Positions 1 through 9,967 of a stretch of 64,000 nucleotides of DNA are shown here, piece by piece (the first letter of the stretch is position 1; every line of letters starts with the position of its first letter). The notes beneath the pieces are model-generated. The model worked only from the letters and a program-made list of their open reading frames with translations. It made no database searches and had not been told where the DNA came from. Both the position numbers and the translations under genes were made by a program. Origin of the DNA: Plotosus lineatus (lineage: Eukaryota; Chordata; Actinopteri; Siluriformes; Plotosidae); NCBI GenBank assembly GCA_024760905.1, contig CM045746.1, positions 11,524,466 through 11,588,465 of the forward strand, in the 5' to 3' direction.

Positions 1-87
1 ATGCTGTTCAGTATTTAATTTAGTTTAGATAGCTATAGAAAATCTACAGAATTTTGTGCATAGTGCTTAATTAAGAGTTTTTAAGTG

Positions 88-563
88 CGAGCCTATCTTA
101 ACCGACTCTGGGCTCAGGCAGCATGCATCCTGAAAAGCTCACCATCATAGGGCAACACACATATAACCAATTAATCCTAATTAGGGTCGCAAGGGAGGCT
201 GGCGCCCTTCCCAGCCAACTCTGTGCAAGGGCAGAGTACATTCTGATCAGCTCACCAGGCCATCGCAGGGCAAAAACACACCGATGACTATGCAGCCTAC
301 TCTTGATGAAAGTCAGCACTGGTTCTTTTACATGAACCTCTCACCATAGACACTTCCACTCACGTCTAGGACAATTTGAAACACCCATTTAGCCTAATGT
401 CTTTGGACTGGAGGTGGAAACCGGAGAACCTGGAGGAAACCCGCATAAAAATGGGAGAACATGCAAACTCAGAAACACAGTTGTCAAGCTTGGGACTCAG
501 AAAAAAGACGTTTTTGCTGTGAGGCGGTCATGCTAACCACTACCTCACAGTTCTGCCCAAAAA
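88..563 (-). mobile_element. SINE-B copy (minus) interrupted by a chimeric SINE
   Basis: The outer parts (88-168 and 351-563) are one tRNA-derived 'SINE-B', read on the minus strand. They show the body (mirror of GTTTCCTCC, AACATG, TTAGGCTAA) and the head (CTTGCTGTGAGGCGG, mirror of CCGCCTCACAGCAAG). The inner part at 169-350 is a separate chimeric element: it starts with SINE-B tail (AATCCTAATTAGG on the plus strand) and runs into the core of SINE-A (AGTCAGCA..GGTTCTTTTACATG). The outer parts become contiguous when the insert is removed. Confidence 0.7.
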
Positions 564-751
564 AACCACAAACAGTAATTATTTATAATTATAATTGAAT
601 TATTTTGTTAGTATTGGTGTTATAAACATGTATAGCGTTTGTTTGATCTATTTTTTGGAGCCACAGATGCTTTTTCAAAATCTGATTCCAGTTAATGTTA
701 TTTATAACTTTAGTGATGGTGGTTTAAAAGTAATATTTCACAGAATCATAG
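564..751. other. No feature seen
   Basis: AT-rich unique-looking sequence. No open frame with recognisable protein, no repeat family identified. Confidence 0.5.
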
Positions 752-995
752 ATGGGCGGTAGTGTAGTGGTTTGCACATCCACCTCACAGCACGAAGGTC
801 CTGGGTTTGAGTCCTGGGCACGGTCAGGGTTCCTCCCACAGTGTAAATTACTCCTTGGTGTTAGTGTGAGCATGAGTGGTTGTATGTTTTGTTCTGCGAT
901 GGACTTGTGAGTTGTACTCCACCTTCGCCCAGTGTCGGCTGAGATATGCTCCTGGATTCTAGTGACCCTGGTAGTAAGATTAAGATGCTAAGTAA
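752..995 (+). mobile_element. SINE-B copy, internally deleted
   Basis: The tRNA-like head (GTAGTGTAGTGGTTTGCAC, B-box-like GGGTTTGAGTCC) is followed directly by the CCTCCCACAG and CTTGGTGTTAGTGTGAG segments. The central GTTTGCATGTTCTCC part is missing. The tail ends near AAGATTAAGATGC. About 240 bp, against about 330 bp for full copies in this window. Confidence 0.7.
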
Positions 996-1191
996 ATAAT
1001 TATGGTACATGCAAACTATAGACCTTCAAAATCTCATCTCAATCTCAACATTTTGCACCTGTTGACTGGGGTTGGACAAGCAAATCCCTATGCGAGGTTC
1101 CTCAAGGTTTATTTGGTGATTTTAGTGTTGTGTGTTTTTTAGTTCTGAATGAAAAACAATAATGTAAGGTTTCATGTAAAATTAACTTTTA

Positions 1192-1527
1192 CTCACTCAT
1201 TTCCCAGACTGCTTAATTATAATAGGGTTGGAGGCCAATTCAGCCAACACTGGGTGAACGTGGTGTACACTCTGAACATCTAGCTCACCATACTATCGCA
1301 GGGCAACATGCACACAACCATTCACATTCACATTCAATTTCGAACAGCCAGTTAGCCTACTGTTCATGTTTTTGGTCTGTGGGAGCAAACCGGACTAGCC
1401 AGAGGAAACCACACAAGCCCAGGGCTAGCATAAACTCCACACGAAAACACCTGAGCCTGGGACTCAAACCCAGAACCTTCTTGCTGTGAGGTATTCGTGC
1501 TCAAACTAAGCCTCCGTGCTGCCCCTA
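1192..1527 (-). mobile_element. SINE-B copy, full length, minus strand
   Basis: It begins (plus view) with ACTCACTCATTTCCCAGACTGCTTAAT, the mirrored 3' tail. It ends with CTTGCTGTGAGG and GCCTCCGTGCTGCCCC, the mirrored tRNA-like head. All SINE-B body blocks are present, with scattered divergence. Confidence 0.75.
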
Positions 1528-1865
1528 TATCATCTTTCAAGGTTCCCAAAAAGAGACAAACCTGAAGAATCCTTCTGTATAGACACCTGAACAGATCTTT
1601 CCTGTAAGGGAACCGATGCTATGCCTTTAAATCCCCGCACCACTTTTCCTCAGAGTCCAAATTATACAAATGTTGGTTTACTAGTTTACTTTTTTATCTT
1701 GCAGTCATAAGCACCACACAGTGATGCCAAAGTGCCTTTTAAAATGACCATGCTTATCACTGCCACACCACTAGCCTTGCATAATCTCACTTTCAGTCTC
1801 CGCACTGCCTCTGAAAATGGACCCATAATTGTTTTATGTAGCCTTTACACACATTCTGACAGTTT

Positions 1866-1868
<3 letters not shown>

Positions 1869-1946
<78 letters not shown>

Positions 1947-1957
1947 TGAGAGAGAGA
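1869..1957. repeat. Compound microsatellite (GT)n(GA)n
   Basis: About 19 GT units followed by about 18 GA units with one interruption. Confidence 0.95.
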
Positions 1958-2040
1958 AATCCATTTGGTCTGTTGGTCTGATTGAAAGATTTTCAGAAAC
2001 ACCCATTAACTCCAGGATCAAAGATTAACACCTCTTAAAA

Positions 2041-2058
2041 TACACACACACACACACA

Positions 2059-2126
<68 letters not shown>
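2041..2126. repeat. (CA)n microsatellite
   Basis: About 40 CA units with one CATA interruption, directly abutting the SINE-D copy. Confidence 0.95.
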
Positions 2127-2127
<1 letters not shown>

Positions 2128-2312
2128 TTTACATTTACATGTATGCCATTTGGCAGACTCCCTTATCATTTTCATATAGCTGAGCAGTTAAGGGTTAAGG
2201 ACCTTGTTCAAGGGCCCAACAGATGCAATTGTGCCCACCTGTGGCCCAGTTTGGGTCTTGAATCCCTGTCCTTCAGCTCAGAACACTAACCACTGGGCCA
2301 TCACTGCCCTCT
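2127..2312 (-). mobile_element. SINE-D copy (minus)
   Basis: Fish-type repeat with the plus-strand blocks TGCCATTTGGCAGAC, GAGCAGTTAAGGGTTAAGG and AAGGGCCCAACAG. It ends in the mirror of a tRNA-like head (CTAACCACTGGGCC, box-B mirror TCTTGAATCCCTG). Head and tail orientation puts it on the minus strand. Confidence 0.65.
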
Positions 2313-2334
2313 GGTCATTGTGAATTAATGCAGT

Positions 2335-2613
2335 ACTACACTAATCTAATGGGAGGTTGTGTGTTCAAATCCCAGTTAGACCCCCACTGTGCTAAGACCA
2401 ATGAGCAAGGTCTTAACCACAAGTGTGCCTCTGTTCACCCAGCAGGATAAATAGGTGCCAGAAGAATATACTGGGAAGGTAACCTGTGATGGACTAGCGT
2501 CCCATCCAGGAGGAGTTGTACTCCTAGTCGCTTCACGCTATGGAAACCGGGGATAAGCACCGGACTGATGAGCCACTATGGCTCGAGTGTAAAAAGCCCA
2601 ACAGACTTTACGT
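2335..2613 (+). mobile_element. SINE-C copy, 5' truncated
   Basis: It matches the copies at 18095, 58273 and 63158: GTGCTAAGACC, CAAGTGTGCCTCTGTTCACCC, ATATACTGGGAAGGTAAC, GTCGCTTCACGCTA and a terminal CCCAACAGACTTTA. The head up to the B-box (GTGTTCAAATCCC) is partly lost. Confidence 0.75.
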
Positions 2614-2810
2614 TTTTTTTTTTGTTTGTTTGTTTTTTTACACTAATCTAACCTTCATTACAGTATCCAGAAGTAAACTTGAAATTCTGATAAATTGTCT
2701 TTCTTAATATAACCAGAGTTTCCACATTTATTTTTAGCTTGTTTTTTTAAACTATATGCTATTAATGTTATTACATCATTACAATACGAAGTACAAAGTT
2801 AGCAGAGGTT

Positions 2811-3060
2811 TAAACTAGACCGTATCTAACACATAGAGAGTGGCCAATATACTTTCAGCGGTTCGTATATGTTTTTATACAGACTTCCGATCTTTCAAGT
2901 GAGCAAGTGAAGGTTGCATACTAAACAAATATTCAACTCGCACCTTTGCAAAACTTGCTCACTTGAAAGATCAGAAGTTCGAATAAGCCGTGCTTTGTCT
3001 CACAAGCACCATACGTCACTTGCGACAAACGCCTACATTCAGTGGAGCGCCTCACAAATA
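2811..3060. repeat. Hairpin-containing repeat fragment related to the foldback family
   Basis: Two arms of about 23 nt, TTCCGATCTTTCAAGTGAGC(AAG) near 2886-2908 and its reverse complement near 2953-2976, are separated by about 45 nt, with one mismatch. Further on, GACAAACGCCTACATTCAG is followed by TGGAGCGCCTCAC. The same string occurs inverted at 17277-17315. The GATCTTTCAA words recur in the foldback element at 44.1-45.8 kb. Confidence 0.5.
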
Positions 3061-3300
3061 TATAACAATCTGTGATAGAGTCCCACCAGAGTCCTATTCA
3101 GTATATACTCCCGCTTCACTCCCAGTGTTCCCAGGTTCGGCAATGGATCCACTGAAACCCAAAGTCTTAATTCACTTGTTTTGGAGAGGTGACAGCGGGA
3201 AATGTGTTTTCTTGAATCACTTCTTTCCTTGTGAGCCAAACAACAGATCACGCTGACCTTATCCAGAGCAACTTGCAGTACCATCGTCATGTTTTAAACA

Positions 3301-3425
3301 TTCATTCACTCATTCATTAGTTTTTCACACTGCTTTGTGGGAAGGCTGGCACCCATCTAATCCGACTCTGGGTGAGAGCAGTGCAGGGCAGAAATACTGA
3401 CAACTCACCACAGACAGTGTGTTAC
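3301..3425 (-). mobile_element. Degenerate chimeric SINE fragment (minus)
   Basis: ATTCATTCACTCATTCATT, then GGCTGGCACCCATC, CGACTCTGGG, GCAGGGCAGAAA and CACCACAGACAGTG. This order (SINE-B tail, then GCAGGGCAGAAA, then SINE-A core) is that of the chimeric SINE family, with internal deletions. Confidence 0.5.
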
Positions 3426-3462
3426 GAAACTGGGTATAATCAGGAATACTATGGGAATATAT

Positions 3463-4357
3463 CCCCATTTCTTCTTCTTTTTCTTTCGGCTGTTCCCTTC
3501 AGGGGTCGCCACAGTAAATTATCTGCCTCCATCTCTCCCTATCCTCTGCATCTTCTACTCTTACTCCAACAACCTTCATGTCCGCCTTCACCACATCCAT
3601 AAATCTTCTCTTTGGTCTTCCTCTGGGCCTTCTGCCTGGTAGTTCCAACCTCAGAATCCTACTACCAATATACTCACTATCCCTTCTCTGTACATGTCCA
3701 AACCATCTCAATCTAGCCTCTCTGACTTTGTCTCCAAAACATCTAACATGTGCTGTCCCTCTGATGTACTCGTTTCTGATCCTATCCATCCTCGTTACTC
3801 CCAAAGAGAACCTCAACATTTTCATCTCTGATACCTCCAACTCTGACTCCTGACTCCTGTCTTTTCCCCAGGGCCACTGTCTCTAAACCATACAACATCG
3901 CTGGCCTCATCACCGTCTTGTACACTTTTCCCTTCATTCTTGCCGATACTCTCCTATCACACATCACACCGGACACTTTTCTCCATCCACTCCAACTTAC
4001 CTGCACGCGCTTCTTCACCTCTTTTCCACACTCTCCATTGCTCTGGATTGTTGAGCCTAAGTACTTAAAATCCTCCACCTTCTTTATCTCTGCCCCCTGT
4101 AACCTCACTGTTCCTCTTGGGTCCTTGTCGTTCACACACATGTATTCTGTCTTACTGAGACTAACCTTCATTCTCCTCCTTTCCAGGGCATACCTCCACC
4201 TCTCTAGGTTTTCCTGCACTTGTTCTCTGCTCTCACTACAGATCACAATGTCATCTGCAAACATCATAGTCCATGGAGATTCTTGTCTAACCTCATCTGT
4301 CAGCCTGTCCATCACCATAGCAAACGAGAAGGGGCTGAGACCTGACCCTTGATGCAT
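3463..4357 (-). mobile_element. RTE-clade LINE, 5'-truncated 3' end (copy A)
   Basis: Minus-strand remnant of an RTE-type non-LTR retrotransposon. The open frame 4378-3782 covers the reverse-transcriptase core, with GLSPFSFAMVMDRL and the catalytic box FADDIVIC, then KVEDFKYLGSTIQSNG. A second frame, 3840-3499, covers the C-terminus (LRWFGHVQRRDSEYIGSR, then GRRPRGRPKRRFMDV). It ends in the LINE 3' terminus with GGCGACCCCTGAAGGG and a GAA-rich tail (plus-strand TTCTTCTTT at 3468). The frame shift between the two and the missing endonuclease make it dead. I saw no convincing target-site duplication. Confidence 0.85.
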
Positions 4358-5186
4358 TGCCCCGGCTATGTAATGCAAATAGCTGTTTTTGTCAGTTTAA
4401 CCTTTTGCTTTGTATTGAGTCAATCTTTTGTTCTGATGTGTGAAATTGTATATCAGCAGTTAGCTTATGATCCTTACTAACTGACTTGACTTAGCCTAGC
4501 CCTAATGAATAACTTCTGGCGTCAGGATAAATTCCCAAACTTAATGAAACACTAATTTTGGGCGGTCTCACCGTGGTCTTGTAATTTTCATGCTTCGTTG
4601 TGAAGTTTTACATTAATGTAATTGACAGCAGTGTGTTCTTTAGGCCATCAGCTTTATTTTGATGTATAGTTTATGCTGCTACAACCTGTAGTTATTGTGC
4701 TATGCTACTTTATAGGTATTCGAGAAAACACAAATTCACCTCGTTGATGAAAATTTCAGAGCTAGATCACGTGGGGTGTTTTCAATGAAGTCTGCTCTGA
4801 CGCTATTTAAATGTAAGCGCTCTTCAGAGCAGCGCTTGCTGGGCTTGATGGACTGGACTGTAACTCGTACTGTAAAGATGTGCTAGCTCGATCTGCTACC
4901 AGCCTGGCAAGACGGTACACGGAAAACTTATGAAATTGGGTATTTCCTTAACCTTTCGGCGTAAATAATGGAAGAGTGGAATGTGTTCTCGCCGTTCTAT
5001 GCTGATGAAGCGACTGTGACCTACTGACTGATCAGTGATAAGGACTTTGTTCTTTCCGTGGAGGTATTGAAATTCCAGGATGGTGCATGTCTGAACACAG
5101 ATTTCATAGACATAAATTAGGTGGGTTGAGTACCGTTTGCCGCCATTTTGAACCGGATGCTTAGCAGTCTAGGCTATAATTTTTTT
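4358..5186. other. No feature seen
   Basis: About 830 bp of unique-looking AT-rich DNA without recognisable coding or repeat content. Confidence 0.5.
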
Positions 5187-5201
5187 CTATAGCTCTTATT
5201 G

Positions 5202-5555
5202 ATTGTCTGTCTTCCTTTCGGCTTTTTCCCTTTTCCTCGGAAGTCGCCACAGCGAATCATCTGATTCGCACGTTTGATTTGGCAGAGGTTTTTATGTCGG
5301 ATGCCCTTCCTGTCACAACCCTTTTTAGCAAGGGACAGAAACACACTGACGACTTTGCAGCCTACTCTTTACGAAAGTCAGCAATGGTTCTTTTACATGC
5401 CTCTCACCATAGACAGTGAGAGACATGGCCCGCCTTTGATAACCCAGTTAGCTGCACTGGGGTGGACAGTGACAACCTTGTGGAGAGTGGGACTCGAACC
5501 CCTAATCTTTGGATCAGCGATCCAGCGCCCTATACCACTAGACCACCACTGCCCC
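5202..5555 (-). mobile_element. SINE-A, full length, minus strand, with 15-bp TSD
   Basis: Reference copy of SINE-A (354 bp). On the minus strand the order is: tRNA-like head (GGCAGTGGTGGTCTAGTGG as A-box region, GGGTTCGAGTCCCACTCTC as B-box region), core (AGAGGCATGTAAAAGAACC), LINE-derived tail (GGAAGGGCATCCGACATAAA, GATGATTCGCTGTGGCGAC) and AGACAGACAA end. It is bounded by perfect direct repeats CTATAGCTCTTATTG at 5187-5201 and 5556-5570, so it arrived by target-primed insertion. The head resembles Pol III promoters, and the tail resembles zebrafish DANA/mermaid tails as I remember them. Confidence 0.9.
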
Positions 5556-5570
5556 CTATAGCTCTTATTG

Positions 5571-6160
5571 CTTGAATGCGTGAAATCCTACTTTGGAATT
5601 ATAGTAATCCTTAGAGGTGTATTCATTCACGGAAGTTTTAGCATGGTAGACAAGAGACATCTATTCATGTGCTGTTGTCCTTAGAGATAACTGAGATTGT
5701 TAGATTGTCATTTGTGAGGTTCCATGTGTCAAATGTTTTGACTCATTTTGTGTGGCTCATCCGACTAACCCCAGAAACTGAATTGGAGCGTTGTAGAGTC
5801 ATCTTTTGAAAATCTCCTATTAGTCTAAGTTGTTAGACAGTTGATTGCTCAATATATCATCAACCTTGTCAGTTTACTATATTTGACGACTATGTTAATG
5901 TGGAATTCCTTATCAGAAAGTAGTTCAATTATCAGCTCACTTACCTTTGAAATCAGCCTTTGTTTATTGTGAATATTGTAAATGTATTTATATTAGTTTG
6001 GGTGTAATAAACTTTCGATCAAACTGTTTACTGGAGTTGTCCTTTGAACATTTGGTCTCTCCAAATTACCAAGCCGAGTGTTTTATGAACCCGTGGTTAA
6101 GGATATTTTTGTGCCTATATGCTTTTGTGAATGTGTCTTGATTCTACTGAAGTAGAAAAG
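5571..6160. other. No feature seen
   Basis: AT-rich unique-looking DNA. A 64-codon frame at 5947-6141 has no recognisable similarity and I do not call it a gene. Confidence 0.5.
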
Positions 6161-6176
6161 GGTCAGCACCGTAACA

Positions 6177-6441
6177 CAGTGGCCGGTCTTTGGTCATCCA
6201 GTTAGCTGCACTGAACGGACAGCAACAACAACCTGTTGATAGTGGGGCATGAACCCCTGACCTTGGGATCAATAATCCAGCACTTTACCACTGGACCACC
6301 ACTTTCCCTACATCAAAGCAATTGAGGGTTAAGCACCTTTCTCATGGGTCCAACAGTGGCAGCTTGGTGGAATTGGGGCTTGAACCCCCAACCTTCAGAT
6401 TAGTAAGCCAGAATCCTAACCACTGAGCCACCACTGCGCCA
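6177..6441 (-). mobile_element. Two abutting SINE fragments: SINE-A head (6177-6309) and SINE-D (6310-6441), both minus
   Basis: The first part mirrors the chimera-type SINE-A head (ACCACCACTTTCCC, CTTGGGATCAATAATCCAGC, CAACCTGTTGATAGTGG). The second mirrors SINE-D (GAGGGTTAAGCACC, GGGTCCAACAGTGGCAGC, ACCACTGAGCCACCACTG). Confidence 0.6.
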
Positions 6442-6557
6442 GTTCATGAACCCTTCAGTTTCCCATATCTCTTGCGGTTGAGTCTGTCAAATTTGCATAA
6501 TAAAATCTTTTACAGAGATGCAAAACAATCCTGTAACCACTCTGGAAAAAAATACTT

Positions 6558-6892
6558 CACATATCACTCATTTTCTAAACCTCATACTGCTACCAGGGTC
6601 GCAGGGGGTTGGAACCCATCACAGTCGACTCTGGATGAAGGCAGGGTACAGCCTTAAAAGCTCGACAGACCTATTCACATTCACACCAAAGGATAATTTG
6701 GAACAACCAGTTCGCCTAATGTGCATGTTTTTTGGACTGTCAGAGGAAACCTGAGTTCCCCGAGGAAACCCAAGCAGGTGTGGGGGAGAACATGCAAATT
6801 CCAACTAGAAACACCTTTGCAAAACCTCAAGACTTTCTTGTTGACATTGAGACAGTGTGTGAAGTACTACACCACCGAGCCACCCTATAATA
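6558..6892 (-). mobile_element. SINE-B copy (minus)
   Basis: It runs from the mirrored 3' tail (CACTCATTTTCTAAACC, GGGTCGCAGGGGG) to the head side (CTTTCTTGTTGACATTGAG, ACCACCGAGCCACCCT). Body blocks TTCGCCTAATGTGCATG and GAGGAAACCCAAGCAGG are present. Confidence 0.7.
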
Positions 6893-6941
6893 AAATAATA
6901 TTGAAGGTGGAAAATATTAATTGTATACAAAATGATTCGTG

Positions 6942-7240
6942 GTTAGCACATCCATCTCACAGCGAGAGGTTCCTAGGCTTGGTGAGGGCGTTTCTGTATG
7001 AAGTTTGCGTACTCTTCCTGTGTTTGTGTGGGTTTCCCTTGGGTACTCCAGTTTCCTCCCACAGTCACAAGACATGTACATTTGGCTAACTGGATGTTCC
7101 AATTTGTCTCTAGGTGTGAATGTGAGTGTGAATGGTTGTGTCTGTGTTGGCCCCGAGATGGATAGGCGAGCTGTTTAGGATGTACACTGCCTTATCCCAG
7201 AGTCAGCTGAGACAAGCTTCAACCTCCCCGTGACGCTGGA
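6942..7240 (+). mobile_element. SINE-B copy (plus)
   Basis: GTGGTTAGCACATCCATCTC, GTTTCCTCCCACAGTC, TGTACATTTGGCTAACTGG and GCCCCGAGATGGATAGGCGAGC blocks in order. It forms an inverted pair with the copy at 6558-6892. Confidence 0.75.
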
Positions 7241-7605
7241 AGCATTAAACAATTTGATGAATTAATAAATAATTTTTCTCCACTTGGTTATATGTTCAAT
7301 CCCATCCACCAGCCAATTCTTCCTGATCATATGGTATCGACCAACCGGAAAAGATCAAAAGCCTTATGTGTAAGGCAAACCAGCCACATCTTTTCAATTT
7401 GCTCAATGTACTCTCAGAAGGAAAGTGCTATCCGCCCTCTTTCACATAAATGAGTTGACAGATGCCCAGGATTGGCTAGTGACTCTGACTGATGGTGGAA
7501 ACAAAGTACTGTACTGTTTAACCAAATGTACATGCTAGGCTCTTTGCTATGGATGACTACAGCAGCCAAGAGAGGGCAAATGCCTATTGTTATTGGAATC
7601 CCCAT
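7241..7605. other. No feature seen
   Basis: Unique-looking sequence without recognised coding or repeat content. Confidence 0.45.
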
Positions 7606-7860
7606 ATACTCTACCAGTCAAAAGTTTTAGGACACCTTCAATTTTTAACCAGTTCAAGTAAAATAAATAATTTAAAAGGAAACAAAGTTAAGAGATGGGT
7701 CTGAATACATTCATATTAAAAGAACAAGACAGTAGGCATGAGCTCCAACAAGCTTGTTTGGATTGAAGTGTGTAGAAGGGTGAAGAAATCAAAGCAACCA
7801 ATAATTAGTGATCAGAGTCTATTCAGGTGGAATATCTAAAAAGTTTTTTTCCTATTAAGT
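7606..7860. mobile_element. Possible Tc1-like terminal fragment
   Basis: CCAGTCAAAAGTTTTAGGAC at 7615-7634 resembles the ends of fish Tc1 elements (…CAGTCAAAAGTTT.GGACAC…). No transposase frame and no matching opposite terminus is seen. Confidence 0.35.
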
Positions 7861-7875
7861 TAGATTATGTTAAAC

Positions 7876-7962
7876 AGAGGGCAGCATGGTGGCATATCGG
7901 TTTGAACATTCCCATCACAACAAGAAGGTCCTGGGTTTGATTTCTGGGCTTGGAAAGGGGCG

Positions 7963-8016
<54 letters not shown>

Positions 8017-8225
8017 TTTGTCTCCCCGTGTTTCATTGGGTTTCCTTTGGATATTCCAGTTTCCTCTGACAGTTCCAAAAACATGCAAATTATACAAATT
8101 GGCTGGTCCAAATTGCCCTTAGGAGTGAGTGTAAATGGTTAAGTGTGTGTTGGCTTTGTGATGGTCAAGCAAGCTGTTCAAAGTGTACCCCACCTTTGCC
8201 GAGTGTTGGCTGAGCAACCCTAGTA
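7876..8225 (+). mobile_element. SINE-B copy with expanded internal (GT)n
   Basis: GGGCAGCATGGTGGCATATC head, AGAAGGTCCTGGGTTTGA B-box region, then a (GT)n run at 7966-8014 where full copies have a short GTGTGGAGTTTGC. The body (GTTTCCTCTGACAGTTCC, AAATTGCCCTTAGGAGTGAG) and tail follow. Confidence 0.8.
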
Positions 8226-8229
8226 GAGA

Positions 8230-8690
8230 GCCCTATGGGGACAAAAATATTTTCGGTCTCTATGAACTTTGTTGTTGGCTGTAACCACATACAAGCACAC
8301 ATGGGATCCATCAAACTCTTTCACCATAAATAAGACGTATCAGGCGACACGATGATGAATAAGGCGGGTCATAAGTTAATGAAGTGAAGATACAACCGGC
8401 ACGACTTCACACAGAACAATAAAACACAAAAGATTATACGAAGGTAAACTGATCACACAGAACAATCAAGAACAGACCGGTGGCACCAAGAGCACCAGAA
8501 CCAAATGAAACGCACATGTAGAACCCAGAGCATATTACATGTAATAGAAAGCAGAACTTCTTGAGCTGGGAGCCCGGATATGTCCTGCAAGGGGGCATTC
8601 ATTACAATTTTAGCACAAAACCTGGCAAACAGATGTAAGGGATGGTTGCAAAATGTTTTTTCAACATAATAATGATTCTTAACATCATTA
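8230..8690. other. No feature seen
   Basis: Unique-looking sequence. No supported gene or repeat. Confidence 0.45.
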
Positions 8691-8692
8691 GT

Positions 8693-9030
8693 GGGCCGCA
8701 CACTGGCCGAGTGGTGAGCATGTCCGCCTCATAGCAAGGAGGCCTGGGCTCGATTCCCGAGCTTGGGAATTTTTGTGTGGAGTTTGCATGTTCTCCACAT
8801 GCTTGCGTGGGGTTTCTCCAGGTACTTGGGTTTTCTACCAAAGTCCTCAAACGTGCACAATAGGCTGACTGACTGTTTCAGATTGCCCCTTGGTGTCAGT
8901 GTAACTGGTTGTATGTGTTTTGGCCACGCAATGGCCTGGAAAACTGTACAGGATGTGCACTGCCTTCACCCAGAGACGGTTGAAATGGGCAACAGTCTCC
9001 CCAAGTTTACAAATGTGTAGAAAATGAATG
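8693..9030 (+). mobile_element. SINE-B copy (plus), full length
   Basis: GGGCCGCACACTGGCCGAG head through GTTTGCATGTTCTCCACATG, GGGTTTCTCCAGGTACTTGG and AGATTGCCCCTTGGTGTCAG to AAATGTGTAGAAAATGAATG. The polymorphic ATGAATG tail is intact. Confidence 0.8.
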
Positions 9031-9066
9031 AATGTCATTAGTTGACTACACTGCAAAAAGCAGAAT

Positions 9067-9353
9067 ATTCATTCTCTAAGCGACTTAATCCTAATTAAGT
9101 TGCCCTTCCTGTCACAACCCTTTTTAGCAAGGGACAGAAACACGCTGACGACTTTGCAGCCGACTCTTTCCGAAAGTCAGCAATGGTTCTTTTACATGCC
9201 TCTCACCATAGACAGTGAGAGACATGGCCTGCCTTTGATAACCCAGTTAGCTGTACTGGGGTGGACAGTGACAACCTTGAGGAGAGTGAGACTCGAACCC
9301 ACAACCTTTGGATCAGAGATCCAGTGCCCTATACCACTAGACCACCACTGCCC

Positions 9354-9356
<3 letters not shown>
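9067..9356 (-). mobile_element. SINE-A with a SINE-B-like terminal end
   Basis: On the minus strand a good SINE-A head and core run to ACAGGAAGGGCAA. The sequence then switches to CTTAATTAGGATTAAGTCGC, which is the terminal sequence of SINE-B. The LINE-derived GATGATTCGC part is absent. The junction differs from the common chimera described at 13850, 59150 and 60905. Confidence 0.65.
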
Positions 9357-9387
<31 letters not shown>

Positions 9388-9432
9388 GTTATTATTATCT
9401 TCGTCATCATCATCATCATAATAATGATGATG
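9355..9432. repeat. (ATT)n / (ATC)n microsatellite
   Basis: About 12 ATT units followed by ATC and ATG triplets, adjoining the SINE head at 9356. Confidence 0.9.
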
Positions 9433-9533
9433 ATGACTGGACTTTGATGTTGCATGGTGATGGTGAGTAAACAAGCGGCAGCATGAGGAAATTATCCGGT
9501 TTGCTGAAAGAACAGGGTCACACACATACTGTA

Positions 9534-9617
9534 CAGAGAGAGAGAGAGAGAGAAAGAGAGAGAGCGAGAGAGAGAGAGAGAAAGAGAGAGAGCGAGAGAG
9601 AGAGAGAGAAAGAGAGA
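9534..9617. repeat. (GA)n microsatellite
   Basis: Polypurine run of GAGA with AAAG and GCGA interruptions, just upstream of the testican gene start. Confidence 0.95.
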
Positions 9618-9639
9618 TCCGTCTTCAATCATAAACATA

Positions 9640-9728
9640 CACTCCACACTCAGTGCGCAGAAACAGAGGTAGAGAGAAGTGGCGTGTGACAGCGCACGTG
9701 CCCTCGTGGTGAAGGTGAAGATTGCGGA

Positions 9729-9771
<43 letters not shown>

Positions 9772-9888
9772 GTCAGCGCCGCGCGCAGCTTCACACGACA
9801 GTTCTGAAGTCCTCTTGCTGAAGGTGACGCGGTGACTGATTATTCTAGTTTTCTCCTCAGGATTTGGGTTTATTTTCAGTATTTGTTT

Positions 9889-9921
<33 letters not shown>

Positions 9922-9967
9922 TGTGTGTGTGTGTGTGTGTGTGTTGTTTTCTTTCCCCCTTCCGCAG
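9640..9967 (+). promoter_or_regulatory. Probable promoter / 5' untranslated region of the testican gene
   Basis: The stretch has CpG sites, unlike the AT-rich surroundings. It contains an E-box CACGTG at 9695-9700 and a GC-rich block near 9775-9790. There is a possible donor after CTGAAG at about 9824 (AAG|gtgacg) and a clear acceptor at 9967, so a short non-coding exon with a roughly 145-bp intron is plausible. A (GT)n(GA)n tract at 9730-9770 and a (GT)n tract at 9891-9943 lie inside it. I see no TATA box. The promoter role is inferred from position and composition only. Confidence 0.4.

Noticed and set aside
1732..2028. 98-codon frame with long CVCVCV and RERERE runs
   Set aside because: It is a translated (GT)n(GA)n microsatellite, as are the frames at 7886-8122, 9483-9689, 26617-26835, 30391-30576, 38571-38888, 43325-43534, 43762-44073 and 45165-45422.
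2041..2126. CRISPR-like or satellite array
   Set aside because: Plain dinucleotide repeat without spacers. No CRISPR array is present in the window, as expected for animal DNA.
5274..5561. 95-codon frame inside SINE-A
   Set aside because: The same peptide recurs in other SINE-A copies because the SINE lacks stops there. A Pol III-type element is not expected to code.
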